DNA of 64,000 nucleotides from Arachis hypogaea. Taxonomy: Eukaryota; Streptophyta; Magnoliopsida; Fabales; Fabaceae. Location of the stretch: contig NC_092038.1 in the NCBI RefSeq assembly GCF_003086295.3, positions 102,579,837 through 102,643,836 on the forward strand. Reading direction: 5' to 3'. The notes beneath the pieces were generated by a model. It made no database searches and had not been told where the DNA came from. It saw only the letters and a program-made list of their open reading frames with translations. The translations under genes were made by a program, and so were the position numbers. Every line of letters starts with the position of its first letter. The first letter of the stretch is position 1. Shown here in pieces: positions 1 to 13,286 of this stretch.

Positions 1-1160
1 AATCCTCCGGCTATCATGTGGATGTGTCTATCAGGAGTTTGTGGGGGCCGATCTCCTTGACTCCTGTCTTCCTCCTCTCTTTTTCTTTTTCCTTGATCAT
101 TCGATTCTTTTGCCAAGTATCTTTCTAAATGTCCTTCCCAAGCTAGTTTTTCTATCACATTTTTCAAGTCGTAGTAATAATTGATGGAATGTCCATATAT
201 CTTGTGATATTCGCAATATTTTATCCTACTTCCACCTTTTTTGTTTTTGATGGGCTGGGAAGGTGGAAATTTTTTGGTATGCCGATTTCTCGGTAGATGA
301 CAACAAGGGAAACTCGCAAAAGAGTGTAATTATGATATCTTCGAGACTTGTCTTAGTTGTACTCATCCTTTTTCTTCGCTTCCTTCTCTTTATCTCGAGC
401 CTGGTAAGGAGGATTTTGTCTTCGAGCATGCTCTTTTAGTCAGGCATTCTCTTTCATATTCATGTATTTTTTCGCTCACTCTTGTACCTCGTATAGGGAG
501 GTCGGGTGCCGTTTTGATATGAATTGGAAAAATGGCCCCTCTTTGAGGCCATTGACTAGCCCCATTATCACTTCTTTTGTAGGCAGAGTTTGAATCTCCA
601 AGCAGGCTTTGCTGAATCTTTTCATGAAGCTCAAAGAGTTTCTTCAACCTCTTGCTTGACTCCTAGGAGGCTTGGAATGTGTTTGGCTTTATCTTTCTGA
701 ATGGAGAATCGAGTGAGAAACTTTCTTGCAAGATCGTCGAAGCAGGTTACAAACCTGGGTGGTAGACTGTCGAACCACTTCATCGCCGCTTTAGTTAGCG
801 TAATCAGGAAAGCTTCACAACGAGTTACATCTAACGCATTAGCCAAGTACATCCGGCTTTTAAAGTTACTTAGATGGTGTCTCGGGTTGGTCGTTCCATC
901 CTAGAGGTCCATGTCAGAGCTCTTAAAGTTTCTTGGGACCCTAGCCCTCATGATCTCTTTAATGAATGGATCTTCTCCTCCAAAAGGGGTTTCTTCCCGA
1001 TCTACATGATTGCTTCGACCTCAAAGGTCGGCTTTTAATTTCAAAAGCTTTTCTTCTATTTCTCTTTGTCGACGTACTTCCCTTCTCAAGTCTCTTTCAA
1101 CTTCTCTTTGTCACTCTATCTCCTGCTCAAATTATTCTAGTCAGCCATGGTGTCTGTGCA
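1..1160 (-). pseudogene. Ty3/gypsy gag fragment, decayed, running off the left edge
   Basis: Remnant of a retrotransposon capsid (Gag) gene read on the minus strand. Around 852-631 the translation has the retrotrans_gag core, including AAMKWFDSLPP and FDDLARKFLTRF, the pattern in which the capsid domain ends with a Trp-Phe-x-x-Leu-Pro block followed by a Phe-rich helix. Further downstream, around 240-60, there is a YCEYHKIYGH stretch followed by DLKNVIEKL and an Arg/Glu-rich tail, which is the usual region after capsid in Tat-type gag genes. The reading frame changes near 640 and 400 and carries stops, so it is not functional. No LTR, primer site or pol is present. Nearest comparison: gag of the Tat lineage; the exact family is not identified. 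Confidence 0.75.
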
Positions 1161-1189
1161 CGAGTCCCATGAGTTATATTGGATATTAG

Positions 1190-2300
1190 TTCAACATATC
1201 CTCTGGTGGGTATATCTCTGAAGGTATAATTTTGTATAACTCTAATATAAAAAACTTATGTTTTTTTTTTAAATAAATGAATTCAAATTTTTAAAATAAT
1301 AAACTATATTTTAATTTATATTATATTTTAGTTAAATAATTATATAAAATTATATATAAATTATCAAATAAATATTCTGTAAAATAATGTTAATATAAAA
1401 CAATTTAAATTTAATATTAATTTATATATTATTTAATCAATTTTTAAATAATATAATATTTATTAAAATATACTATATAGTATAATTAATTTATCTCAGC
1501 ACATGGGCGAATCTCACTCTAGTAATATTACAATTGTTTATACGTTTTAGATGCTATAATACCTGCTGAGATATGACAAGAAATTGGCTAGTTAATTTAG
1601 GAAATCAAGGGAGGATAGTTGAGATCATGAGGCCAATTTAGGAAAACTGAATTCGTACACTGTGCGAGAGTGTGGTACTATCGAGAATTACTCGTTCTTA
1701 ATTATACGACAATGCGATCAAAAAAGGGACCGGCCATGACTTGGATTGAGGAGTGTTTGTTCACACTACATCTATTTCCGATATTTAATCAAGAAAGGTC
1801 GAAACGGGCCCTCAAACTGAAAGAACGAATTAACGAAATTAATGACCTTTCATGGCACAAAAGACTACCGCGATAAACGTTGACACAAAATTTGATAAAA
1901 AGCAATTTCTTTATTAATAACGAACAAATCGAACCACTAACAATAAGGGTTAAAATTAATAAATAAATACAGCCAAAATTCATATCCACTGAATGCTGCT
2001 TATCACGTCTGTATTTCTTGCATGGCGTCATTCTTAGTACGCATCATTTAATTATTCGAGCGATGAAGATTACAAAAAACGACCAAAAGAAAGTACCTTG
2101 TAAGTGCGAAGGCAGCAGTAGATGCCGACATGCAAACTACTGAATGAAATCGAACTTCACTCCCAATCTCAACTACGATTTGGAAAGCTCAAACTCAATA
2201 AACAGGTACATATACAGACAGGAGCTCCAAGAAACTCCTTACCGTCCAACAAATTAGTCATTTACATACCTTGTCAGCACCATCACAAAATCATAACATC
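1190..2300. other. Intergenic, AT-rich; 3' flank of the potassium transporter gene
   Basis: No convincing coding sequence. The part from 1240 to 1500 is almost pure A/T. From 1500 to 2300 the composition is ordinary with only short accidental open frames. The last 170 bases before 2475 are probably the 3'UTR of the minus-strand potassium transporter gene, but I see no decisive polyadenylation signal. Confidence 0.5.
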
Positions 2301-2474
2301 TTGACAATAGATGCTGCTATCTTCAAGCATGCCAATGGGAGATTCTTGAGCAACATCCATTTAAGTTGCAGCTGCTAGAGTAGCATAACCATGCCTGTCG
2401 TTGGAGCACAAGGGGATTCCTGTCATGGCTTGCATAAATTACATCCTCAGTCAAGATCTCGTCATGAACGTGAA

Positions 2475-5400
2475 CTAGACATGGTAATTCATTCCAACCT
2501 TAATGAGACAAATATGAGGAATGTTTAGGCCTACAGCAGGAGAGCGACAATTTTTCCGGAGGAAAGAATAAAGGTTGATGGTGAACTGCTTTAAGAATGA
2601 TGAGTTCCACTTGGCCTTCACGTGAGAATGACCTATTACATATGCTGCTCCAGCACGTTTAGCTTCAACAAGTTCCATGAGTTCTTCCTTAACTCGTGGA
2701 TCTTTGTATATTGTATTGATCAACTCAAACCTAATCCGGCGTCTGTTGTTGAGTTCGGGCGATTCTTGCTCATACATGGACTGCAGCTTCTTCAGTGCAG
2801 GGGATTTGCTACTAGTAACAGTCAAAGCCCCAGGAAGACTTGTACTGCTGCCTTCTTCAGATCCAGATGCAGATTCTGACATTAGCAATCTTGTCCCAAA
2901 CTTACCTGATGTCCTAACCACAGCCATCCGGCCATCCACCGAACCCTCCTGGCTTCCAGAACAACCTTCTGCTTCCAATTGAATGTATTCTGCTATACTC
3001 ATTACCAGCTCATTTTCAAAATCATTTTCATGGCTGTAGACATCTTTATAGCCATTACGAACAATGCACCGGTATAATCTAAAAGATTTGGGACCTACTC
3101 TGCCAATTAGGTAACGTTCCTTGTGGGGCACAGAAGGCACAGGTACGGTCTTAATACAGACAAAAACAACCACTTGGTAAAAAGCTGGCAAATTTGTCAA
3201 GAAATGGGTAAAACTGGCAGGGATTCCAGTAGCCAATTCAGTATATATAAGCCCCAGTCCCGGAACCCTAACAATCCCAAGACTAGGACCCAGTGTGAGG
3301 ATCCACTTCATTGAAACTTTGTTATGCATGTCAAATAAATATTTTTTCCTTGAACCATAATGCCAGGCGTACATAACAACCATAAAGAGTGCAGAGAGTA
3401 CAAGTGGAACCCAACCACCTTTTGGGATTTTCGTGCAGTAAGACGAAAGGAAGAGAACCTCAATTGAACCAAAAAATAAAACAAATCCTATAGCAAGTAG
3501 AAGACTTTGATGCCTTACAATGTTGATGACTAGTGACATCAACCATGTGGTCACAAACATCACAATCAGACTCGCAATCCCTGCAATAAAGATATCATGA
3601 GCTGAGAATCAGCAGCCAATAAATAGGGCCGCATCAGTGTAATAACACTAACAATTTTTAAAAAGTTCACATTTGCTCAATGTTAGAGTAAGCTTTTTAC
3701 CCTATCACTTAAACATGTATTGCAACATCATTGAAATTGCATAACAGTATATGATTATGATAATCTTGAAAAGTTGACACTAATAGTGCATCACGATTTG
3801 CTACTTTTTTCATTTCCTAAGAAAAGGTTTTACAGACATTTCAAACAGAAAGGCATAACATGCTTCACTAATAAAGTAGAACATTTATCACATAATATAA
3901 AACATTTATCACATAATAAACATTTATACACACACACACAAAAAAAAAACTAAAAAATAAAAAAATCTATCATTAATATTTCAATCAACATATAAATAAA
4001 TAGTCCAACATAAAAACAAAAGTACCATAACCCGTTAGTTTAACATTGGAGATTTTAAAGACCATTGTTTTGACACAACTTACCATAAGCATATCCTATA
4101 TGGTTCTTGTCTCCAAAACCAACTGTCATAACCAGGCTAATTATCAAAAGTACCCAATTTATCTCAGGAATATATGTCTGACCATGAATCCACCTTCTGG
4201 AATGCACTGCTTTAACACGAGGGAAACATTCAAATGCATGACATTGTTGGACAATTGAGAATGTTGAAGAGATGACACCCTGACTTGCAACTATTGCTGC
4301 CAAAGCAGCCACCACAAATACTGGCCAGAATAGGATATCTACATAATGAGAAAAACATTCTGACATAAATTAAAAAGACTCAACGGCTATGAATTCTAGT
4401 AGAAACATACTACAGGTTATTGCTTCCAGCTAAATATTCAGTACAACCTGAAAAATTCATACCAACAACCACTCAATGTTTATGCACCTTATGAATGCAG
4501 ATAACAGTGATTCATGCTGTTCAGAAATTTCCGAGATGACCTATCATACTTTTTAATTACTAGCATTCACATTAGCTAACCTGGAATAGAAGCATAAAAG
4601 CTTATGGGCACCGCAGATAAATTCTTTGAAAGAAAAGCAGCCTGTCCCATATACTGAAGAATAAGACATGGATAAACGACACAACAAAATGAAACCTGCA
4701 TGGCAACAAGGATATAATCACAACTGTTGCAACAATCATCTCTAAAAACAAAATCAATCTAACAATTGCAGCATTCTGTTTAAAAATGAGGATTCACCTA
4801 TAAAGCCCTCTTTTTTTGTGGGATATAAATTAAGGCCTACTTTTTATGCCTAGGATCATGGATGCAGGCAAATATGGGTCAATTCAAAGATTGTTTTCAC
4901 AATCCACTTTAGCCTGAAATGTCAGTTAGCTATAGTCACTTTATAAATGTCAGTTACTTATAGTCTGTCTTATTTCCTCTGGCTGTAATGCTTGTGCAGC
5001 ATATAATTAAAAAAAGACTCCATATGAGACTAATATATCAGTATGCAATACAAAATAGTGAGTATGGTTGAATCAACTGCTCCCTAAAATTAATCGACTT
5101 CATGTTAACTTGCCATCTGAGTACAGTTCTTCATTGCCTAATATCATCTACTATAGCATATATTAGTCACATGAAATATCAGTCTGAAGTTTATTACATG
5201 TAGGCACGTATAATGACAAAAGGAAAGTTTCATCACCATAACTGAAACCTAAAGTTAAATAACAGTAATCGTTCTTGGGCATCTGTTTATAGGGAATCCA
5301 GTATGAAGTTGAAATACTCATTAATATGCATTCAGTGCACTTACCCTTATAGGTGCTTGTCTGTAGTACCCAAGGTCTGCAAACATAGCTTCAGTCCCTG

Positions 5401-7604
5401 AAGTTATAACAAGAAAACCATAATGAATCTGGCAATGACAATGGTTCAGTAGAACTTGAATTTCAGATTTAACACTGACCCGTAACACACAGAAACACTC
5501 CTCCTAGATTGGCCCATCCATCTTTTCCTGTAACCGAAAAGAACTTGTATATATAATATGGAGAAAGAGCCTTATATACTCTTGGATTCCACTTGATTAC
5601 ATTGTAAATGCCAACCGCGAAAATAGACAGTAACCATAAGATCATTATGGGAGGAAACATGAAGGCAACCTTGTCGGCACCACGGTGTTGCAGAACAAAG
5701 AGTCCAACCAGCAGAACACAAGAAATAAAAGGTATCATACCTGTGTAATGATATAAATGTCATCACAAACATTTCATAATATTGTTTGGAGAAGAGAACA
5801 GCCTGATATCTGTGGGGAAACTTAAGTGTATAAAGTTTCAGAATCAATTTCCCAATTCCTTATTGTTTTCTTTATACTGAAAAATATCAAAAAGCAAACT
5901 TTATTCTACATTTTTTGGAAATAGCTGTTCATCAGGAAGACAGGAAAGCATCTGAATAGGCTCAAGTCACAATGATCTAAAGACCATAACTTTCTGTTAG
6001 AGTCAGCCAACCCAAATCATTATTTTATATCCTTTAAGTTATTCAAGTTAGAGCATTTTAGATATTGTTGGGTGGAAGAATAGCATTTTTCCACTTACTG
6101 TTGTCTGTAATCTTTGCTTCGATCCTCAGACCTTCAACTGATGAGAGAACTGCAAGATATATTTCTCATAAAGTCAAGAAAGATACTTATAGTGGTAATA
6201 AGGGATTAACAAAAAAAAAAAAAAGTAACATTGATCAGATAAATTTTACCAGACACACTAGCATATTTATGAGCACAAATTGTGCTCCCGTACCTGAAAT
6301 GGCAGGCATGAGTGCACCAACACAAATTGCCATACAAGCACCCAATAAAACAAAAAGAAGCAGCGCCGGTTTTGACCTCTTGTGTTTCTCAACAAATTTT
6401 TTCAGAGGTGACGGTGGTATACTTCTATTTGAACAACCAGGCTTGTGATATGCAGAAAGCTCCTCATCAGATGCTTGATGGTTAGGAAGCAAACAAAATT
6501 TGGCATTTCTGCAAAGCTGGGAATACAAAGCAATAGTTCCCCCTGCACAAGTTCAATGTTTTAGTACCACGACACTCATTGCACAGAAATTTCCAAGGTA
6601 CTAAATTACCACCCACCAACAAACACACACACAGAGACACACACAAAGGAAAAAAGAGGATTAGAAGAATCATCATAAAGGAAATGGACCTTACCTTCAC
6701 CATTATCATCTGCATTCAACATGATAATAGCATACTTCAACAAAGAAATGAGAGAGAGAGTCCAAAAAATCAAAGAAAATGCACCAAATATCACTTCCTC
6801 ATTTTGAATATGTTGCAGCTTTCCAGCAAATATACTTTGATAGACATACAGAGGGGAGGTGCTCAGATCTCCAAACAAATAGCCTAAACTCTGGTATGAC
6901 AGAAACAGAAGTGCTTTACGTTGAAATCTGCCGTCCACCTGTTTATAAAGACAAATCAGACACTATGGACTTGTGTTTTTGTTTTCTTTTTAACTTCAAT
7001 AAAGCAAACTTCAGCTCAAAATGTAAATATAAATAAATAAACAAAAAACCATGAACGAAAATACAAGAGGCATTGAACTTTTCTATAAAATGCTGTATTG
7101 CGAATTGCCATCACAGCACATTCTATGGAAAAAACCCGTGGTTTATGGTGATAAACAGTTTCAGCTTAATTTTTGAAGCTCCTACCAACAACACAGCAGC
7201 AAGAAGCTAATCTTTCACGAACCTAGAAGTAAGATATATTATATTGTTTCCAGATCAGCGATCCAACGGATCTTATTCTTTATTTCGCTTAATTCTCTTG
7301 TTAAGATAAACTTCAAAAGCGCAGCTATCCAATGATCACTGATACAATTAAATTGGACATTCAATTCATTCGGTTTTGGATCGAAGAAAAGGAAATTGAA
7401 TCTGAAAAATGAAAGCAAACGGAAAAGCCATAGTTGGTTCGAATGTATCACAATAAGTATTTCAAGTTAGGGTTTGAATTGTGGCGAAAACAGAGAGAAA
7501 GTGAGGAAACCATAACGTACCGTGGTCGATGAACTCCGTTGGGAACCATAAGGTACCACGGTAGATGAACCCCGATTGTCTCTGTCGGCATCGTCTGAGT
7601 TCAT
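2475..7604 (-). CDS. KUP/HAK/KT-type potassium transporter, nine exons
   Basis: Membrane K+ transporter of the KUP/HAK/KT family, expected to move K+ with H+ across the plasma membrane or tonoplast. Exons (minus order): 7604-7521, 6938-6695, 6542-6294, 6149-6099, 5740-5480, 5397-5345, 4695-4581, 4338-4084, 3580-2475. All junctions are GT-AG and in phase, giving 805 codons, normal for the family (about 770-860). Seen: GDLSTSPLY near residue 51, NGEGG near 106, [24 protein letters not shown], the [12 protein letters not shown] block, and a hydrophilic C-tail ending [11 protein letters not shown]. The start at 7604 is chosen because its exon splices in frame to the GTG GAC GGC exon. By eye the C-tail ([16 protein letters not shown]) resembles the KUP3/KUP6/KUP8 group. 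Odd: the usual GDGxLTPAIS motif reads [10 protein letters not shown] (about residues 183-192). The frame is fully open, so I call it a gene, not a pseudogene. Confidence 0.93.
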
Positions 7605-7837
7605 AGCGAAGCTGCCACAGGAACAGAGCAGCGTTCTTTCTGGTTATGGCGTTGAATCAGATTAAACGTAGAAATTCCTCTTCTCTTGGGGATAAAAGAA
7701 AGGGAAAGTCAATTCCTGAAGTGATTAGACCGCGAAACTGCCTCTAACTTCTCTAACTAATGTTTTTCCGCCATTTGCAGACTGGCGTGTAAAAAAGCTG
7801 TGAGAACTTTCACCTGTGAAAAAATCAGCGTTGTCAT
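7605..7837 (-). promoter_or_regulatory. 5'UTR and proximal promoter of the potassium transporter
   Basis: These 233 bases are the only unique upstream sequence left next to the transporter start. Beyond them lie the duplicated flank (7838-8545) and the 29.6-kb MULE. No clear TATA box stands out. If the gene is expressed, its distal regulatory DNA is now transposon sequence. Confidence 0.45.
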
Positions 7838-8545
7838 TAATTTTTAGGTTATGTGTGGTTGGGCCGTTGGGAAAATAAAAATGATCAAATTCTAATAAAT
7901 GAAAAATTATCAAATTTTAACTATACTAACAAATTTCACTCAAATTTTATTCCTCAATCAAAATATGCTTTCAATATAAAAAAATTGGATGAATGTTTGA
8001 TAATAATGCTACTGTTCTTTGAATCTAATGGAAAAGCATTTATCTGATCTTTGAGTTCTTAATTAATTGATTGCATGCATGTTGTAATTTTGTGTATTCT
8101 TCCTTATATTTTTGTCTTTTTGAAATTTTATTTTTGGTTGATTGTTTTGTTTATTTTTCTAATGATAATGTTATTTACTAATTTTTTATTTTGGTTGAGT
8201 TAAGTTTTACTTTGATTTTTGAGATTTACAAGTTGTATTGATTTAGTTCATGAAATTTTAATTGTTTTAATTTAGTTCTCTAAATTTTAAAAAATAAACT
8301 ACATTAGTCCCTCGTTTATTTTTTGTCATCGAAACAGTAATGTCGTGTGAGGTGGTTTACTCCTTACCAATGGTTAGTTGAGGTGGCGAATAAAAACATT
8401 ATACCAATTTAATTCTTTTCGCTTTTCTAACCTAAACCAAAGAACAATGTCATCTTCTTTATATATGTGTATTTGTTTTGCCGTCTCAAAGTTTTTTTTT
8501 CTTCTCACCACTGCTTCCTTCTCTATCCTTTGCTATCACCGCCAC
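7838..8545. repeat. Left copy of a ~700-bp direct repeat flanking the MULE
   Basis: Collinear with 38155-38855 in the same orientation, with long identical runs, for example around 7875-7970 versus 38185-38280. It ends abruptly at 8545, where the MULE terminal repeat begins. At the other end of the MULE the second copy begins about 25 bases outside the terminal repeat and continues past the homologous point. The left copy holds ordinary flank (7838-8177) plus the first third of a 1.1-kb inverted-repeat element. Confidence 0.88.
8178..8545 (+). mobile_element. Truncated copy of the 1.1-kb TIR element (full copy at 38487-39624)
   Basis: Matches the left end of the element at 38487-39624, starting with CTAATTTTTT then GAGTTAAGTTTTACTTTGA. 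It is cut at 8545 by the MULE, so only one terminal repeat and part of the interior remain. Neither copy shows coding capacity that I trust. Confidence 0.75.
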
Positions 8546-8781
8546 CTTTTTAAACGCGGAAATTTTCGCCCCTCAGGATTAAAAAATACATTTAAATCCC
8601 TCATCTTAAAAAACACGTGACAATTATACCCCCCTGTCGAATTGGGGCTCAAAACGGCGATGGAGAATACTGACCTGGAGGGGTGAAAACTGAGCTGTTC
8701 GTTTTACCTGATGATGTAGATGGGGAACAAATTATTAATGGACAAATTGGTCCTTGTGCCTCAAAACGATGTCGTTAGCAT
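8546..8781. repeat. Left terminal inverted repeat of the MULE
   Basis: Reverse-complement match to 37894-38130. The shared stretch includes TTAATGGACAAATTGGTCC and GACAATT followed by ACCCC. Long TIRs of 100-500 bp are usual for MULEs. The two sides have diverged substantially, so the element is old. Confidence 0.87.
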
Positions 8782-10451
8782 CTCCCACCTTATTTCACCA
8801 TTCGTAATCCCCATAACACCCAGAAACTACTCCAGTTATTACAGAAAATCCTACCAGAAGACAAACAACTTCTTTCTCCCTTAAAAAAAACGTCTTCTTC
8901 CAGTTGAATGTGGTGATGTGCTTAGTGGACATCGTGGTTAGCGAAGGGAATGGCAAGCTTCGTTCGGCAAGAAGATGCTATCTTCTACAGAGGTAAGGGT
9001 AATAGTCTGGGCTATGCATCATACAAGGCAGTTTATTGGTATGATCCAACAAGCAGTGACATTGAGACTGGACTGCACATTCTGAGAGGGGATGTAGGAA
9101 TCAATGAGATGCGAGAGAACAAGCTGAGGAATTCAACCACAGATGAGTTTTACATTTACTTCAGTCACCCCGTGGATGAGCCACAGATAGTGGAAGAAGA
9201 TGCTGCTGCAAAAATGGGGGCGGAAGAATTTGATGATCACATTGATGTTGATAGCATCAGGAGGGAGCTTCAGTCATCACCATCCACAGAAGATGATAGG
9301 TATTACAGTGGGGAGGACGAACTGTATAAACCTTCTCCAGTTGTTTCTGAAACTATTTCTGATGATGATTATTCTAGCTATGATGAGAAAAATGATGGTA
9401 TGAAAAGAAAAAGAAATCTGAAAGAAAAGGAGAAGGTTCTGCCAAAGAGTAAGGTCAATGTCAAGGAAGGGACAATGGCAGAGTCAAGTGAAAGTAAAAA
9501 AAAAAGTTGGATAAAGGAGTGTAAGTGGGAGTGATGCCAAAGGAACCAGGCCAACTACAAAGCCTAAAGGAACTGGGCCTATTGTAAAGCCCAAAAGGAC
9601 CAGCCTCGCTGCTAAGTCCAAAGAAATTGGGCCTAATGTAAAGCCCCAAAGAATTAGGCTTGTTGTACAGGCTAAAGAAGCTGTGCCTACTGTGCAGCCC
9701 AATGATAGGCCTCCAATCGGCCTCTATGTGAATGAGGAAGATTCAGATGATGATGATCCCATTTTTGAGTATGAAGAGGATCTTTACACACCAATGTCTT
9801 CAGAGGATGAGGGAGACAAGCATGAATTTCCAGTTTTTAATGATGAGTATAGACTTGGGGAAGGTAGATTTGAGATTGGAACCAAGTTTGCTACCATTGA
9901 TGGGTTCAGAGAAGTGATAAGAGATATGTTCATTTCTGAAGGGAGGGAACTTGTCTGGATAAAAAATGATAAGGAAAGGGTGAGGGTTGGTTGTAGGGGG
10001 GAAGACTGTCCATGGCTGACACATCTATCATACAACAAGACACTGTTATGTTTCTAGGTAAAGACTTACAAGCCAAAGCATACATGTGCTAGAGATTTGG
10101 GTAGTAATGCTACTGATCAACACTGGATCAGTAAGAAAGTGGAGAAGAGAATGGCAAGTCAATCTTATATGACAACTAATGAGATAATCGACTTCCCTAG
10201 AGAAGAGTTTAACTTGGTGGTGCATTAAAGATGGTTTACAGGGTAGTGAAAGAGGCCAAAGAGAAGATAATGAGAAACAAAAAAGAACAGTATGGCAAGA
10301 TCAGGGACTATGGCATGGAGATAATTAAGAGTAATCCCGGGTCGACAGCAAGAGTTAATGTGAAATCTATCCCTCAATTCTTCCTTGTCTTTGACAAAAT
10401 ATATATCTGCTTCGATGGCTATAAGTAAGGCTTTAAGACTAGATGTAGGCC

Positions 10452-12077
10452 TGGTGCACGAAATTGTGATCATCAATGGCGCCATCAACATGGTACGCTC
10501 AATTGCAATCTCAACTCTTTACCACAACTTCGCACAACTAACCAGCAAGTGCACTGGGTCGTCCAAGTAATAAACCTTACGCGAGTAAGGGTCGATCCCA
10601 CGGAGATTGTTGGTATGAAGCAAGCTATGGTCATCTTGTAAATCTCAGTCAGGCAGACTCAAATGGTTATGGAGGATAACATAAAACATAAAATAAGGAT
10701 AGAGATACTTATGCAATTCATTGGTGAGAATTTCAGATAAGCGTATGGAGATGCTTTGTCCCTTCCGTCTCTCTACTTTCCTACTGTCTTCATCCAATCC
10801 TTCTTACTCCTTTCCATGGCAAGTTGTATGTTGGGCATCACCGTTGTCAATGGCTACAGTCCCGTCCTTTCAGTGAAAATGTTCAACGCGCTCTGTCACA
10901 GCACGACTATTCAGCTGTCGGTTCTCGATCATGTCGGAATAGAATCCAGTGATTCTTTTGCGTCTGTCACTAACGCCCCACAATCGCGAGTTTGAAGCTC
11001 GTCACAGTCATTCAATCCTTGAATCCTACTCAGAATACCACAGACAAGGTTTAGACCTTCCGGATTCTCTTGAATGCCGCCATCAATTCTAGCTTATACC
11101 ATGAAGATTCTGATTAAGGAACCCAAGAGATATCCACTCAATCTAAGGTAGAACGGAGGTGGTTGTCAGGCACACGTTCATAGGTGAGAATGATGATGAG
11201 TGTCACGGATCATCACATTCATCAAGTTGAGGAACAAGTGATATCTTAGAACAAGAATAAGCTGAATTGAATAGAAGAACAATAGTAATTGCATTAATAC
11301 TCGAGGTACAGCAGAGCTCCACACCTTAATCTATGGTGTGTAGAAACTCCACCGTTGAAAATACATAAGAACAAGGTCTAGGCATGGCCGAGAGGCCAGC
11401 CCTCATGATCTAAGATAGCATAAGACTACTCAAAGATAGCTACCAAGATGTCTAATACAATAGCAAAAAGTCATATTTGTAGAGAACTAGTAGCTTAGGA
11501 TTTACAAAGATGAGTAAATGACATAAAAATCTACTTCCGGGCCCACTTGGTGTGTGCTTGGGCTGAGCATTGAAGCATTTTCGTGTAGAGACTCTTCTTG
11601 GAGTTAAACGCCAGATTTTGTGCCAGTTTGGGCGTTTAACTCCCATTCTTGTGCCAGTTCCGGCGTTTTACGCCAAAATTCTTGAGCTGACTTAGAATGC
11701 CTGTTTGGGCCATCAAATCTCGGGCAAAGTATGGACTATTATATATTGCTGGAAAGCCCAGGATGTCTACTTTTCAACGCAGTTGAGAGCGCGCCAATTG
11801 GGCTTCTGTAGCTCCAGAAAATCCACTTCAAGTGCAGGGAGATCAGAATCCAACAGCATCTGCAGTCCTTTTCAGCCTCTGAATCAGATTTTTCCTCAGG
11901 TCCCTCAATTTCCGCCAGAAAATACCTGAAATCACAGAAAAACACACAAACTCATAGTAAAGTCTAGAAAAGTGAATTTTAAATAAAAACTAATAAAAAT
12001 ATAATAAAAACTAACTAAAACATACTAAAAACATACTAAAAATAATGCCAAAAAGCATATAAATTATCCGCTCATCA
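10452..12077 (-). mobile_element. Solo LTR, FIDEL-like, inside the MULE transposase
   Basis: Begins TGGTGCACGAAATTGTGATC and ends TTATCCGCTCATCA, the reverse complement of the LTR at 56648-58396. It is flanked by a perfect 5-bp target duplication AGGCC (10447-10451 and 12078-12082). Removing it with one AGGCC rejoins the transposase reading. Length 1626 bp. No internal retroelement sequence is present, so it is a product of LTR-LTR recombination. Confidence 0.93.
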
Positions 12078-13286
12078 AGGCCTTTCATCCATCTAAATGA
12101 AACTTTTCTTAAGACATACCATGGAGGCCAACTACTTTCAACAGTGGCACAGGATGCGAAAAACTAATTCTATGTAGTGGCGTACGGTGTTGTAAGATCT
12201 GAGACCAAGGAATCATGAAAATGGTTCCTCACACTACTTTAGGGAGATTTGGGTGATGCCAGTCAATTTGGTTGGAACTTTATATTCGACCAGCAAAAGG
12301 TCAGACTTCTACTCTATTTATTTTTGGGTAAATTAGAGTAGCATATTAGAGTAGCATATTAAATTACTCTGGACTGTCTTTACTACATTTATGTCTTTGC
12401 AATATTATGTGTTTGCAGGGTCAGCTACCAGCCTTAAAAGAGGTAATGCTGAGAGCACATCATCGCAACTGTGTCATGCATATGTAGAAGAATTTCATAA
12501 ATCGATTCAAAGATATGCACATTAGAGACATAGTGTGGGAGTCTGCTAAGTGCACAACAGAACCAAAGTTCAAGGAGACCATGGAGAACCTGAAGGGGGT
12601 GAATAAGGCGGCATGGGAGTATCTGATGAAATTTGAACCAGCCACTTGGGTTAAAGCTTTTTTCAGCCATGGACCGAAGATGGATAACCTAACTAATAAC
12701 ATGTGCGAAGTATTTAACGCAAAAGTAGTTAAGTACAGAGTTAAGCTAGTGTTAACTCTGTGAAGAAATTAGGTGCAATCTAATGAGGAGAATGACCAAG
12801 CACATTAGGTTGTTAGAGCACCATAGTGGAAAGCTTGCACCAGTACAGGGAAAAAGGTTAGAGAGGCAGATAAAATCCAGCAACAGGTTGATTGCTGAGT
12901 GGGTGGGAGATAACGAAAGAAAAAGATTTGAAGTTAGCAGAAAGAAGACCAAAGTAGATGTGGATCTAATTAAACATACATGTTCATGCAACATATGGAA
13001 ATTGACTGGTACATGATTTAATTTGAAAGATTTTCTTTTCATTTGTTCTGATATAATGCTAGGTAATATTTGAATTGTCTTGCATTTATGCTGTTGCTGC
13101 AATCAGAAAGAGGCATGACCAGCCAGATGATTATGTGCATCCCTGGCTGTGTATGGAATCCATTCATAACAAATATGCACATTGCATAAGACCAGTTCCT
13201 AGTGAGAAATTCTCTGCCACTGACCAGCTCAGGTTTGCTCCACCACCCATCAAGCAACCTATTGGGAGGTTTAAGTGTGGGGAGGT

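Noticed and set aside
7239..7451. 70-codon frame in the first intron of the transporter gene
   Set aside because: Intronic, no domain, AT-rich composition.
8536..8545. 9-bp target duplication for the MULE
   Set aside because: Sequence outside the left TIR does not match that outside the right TIR at 38131-38139.
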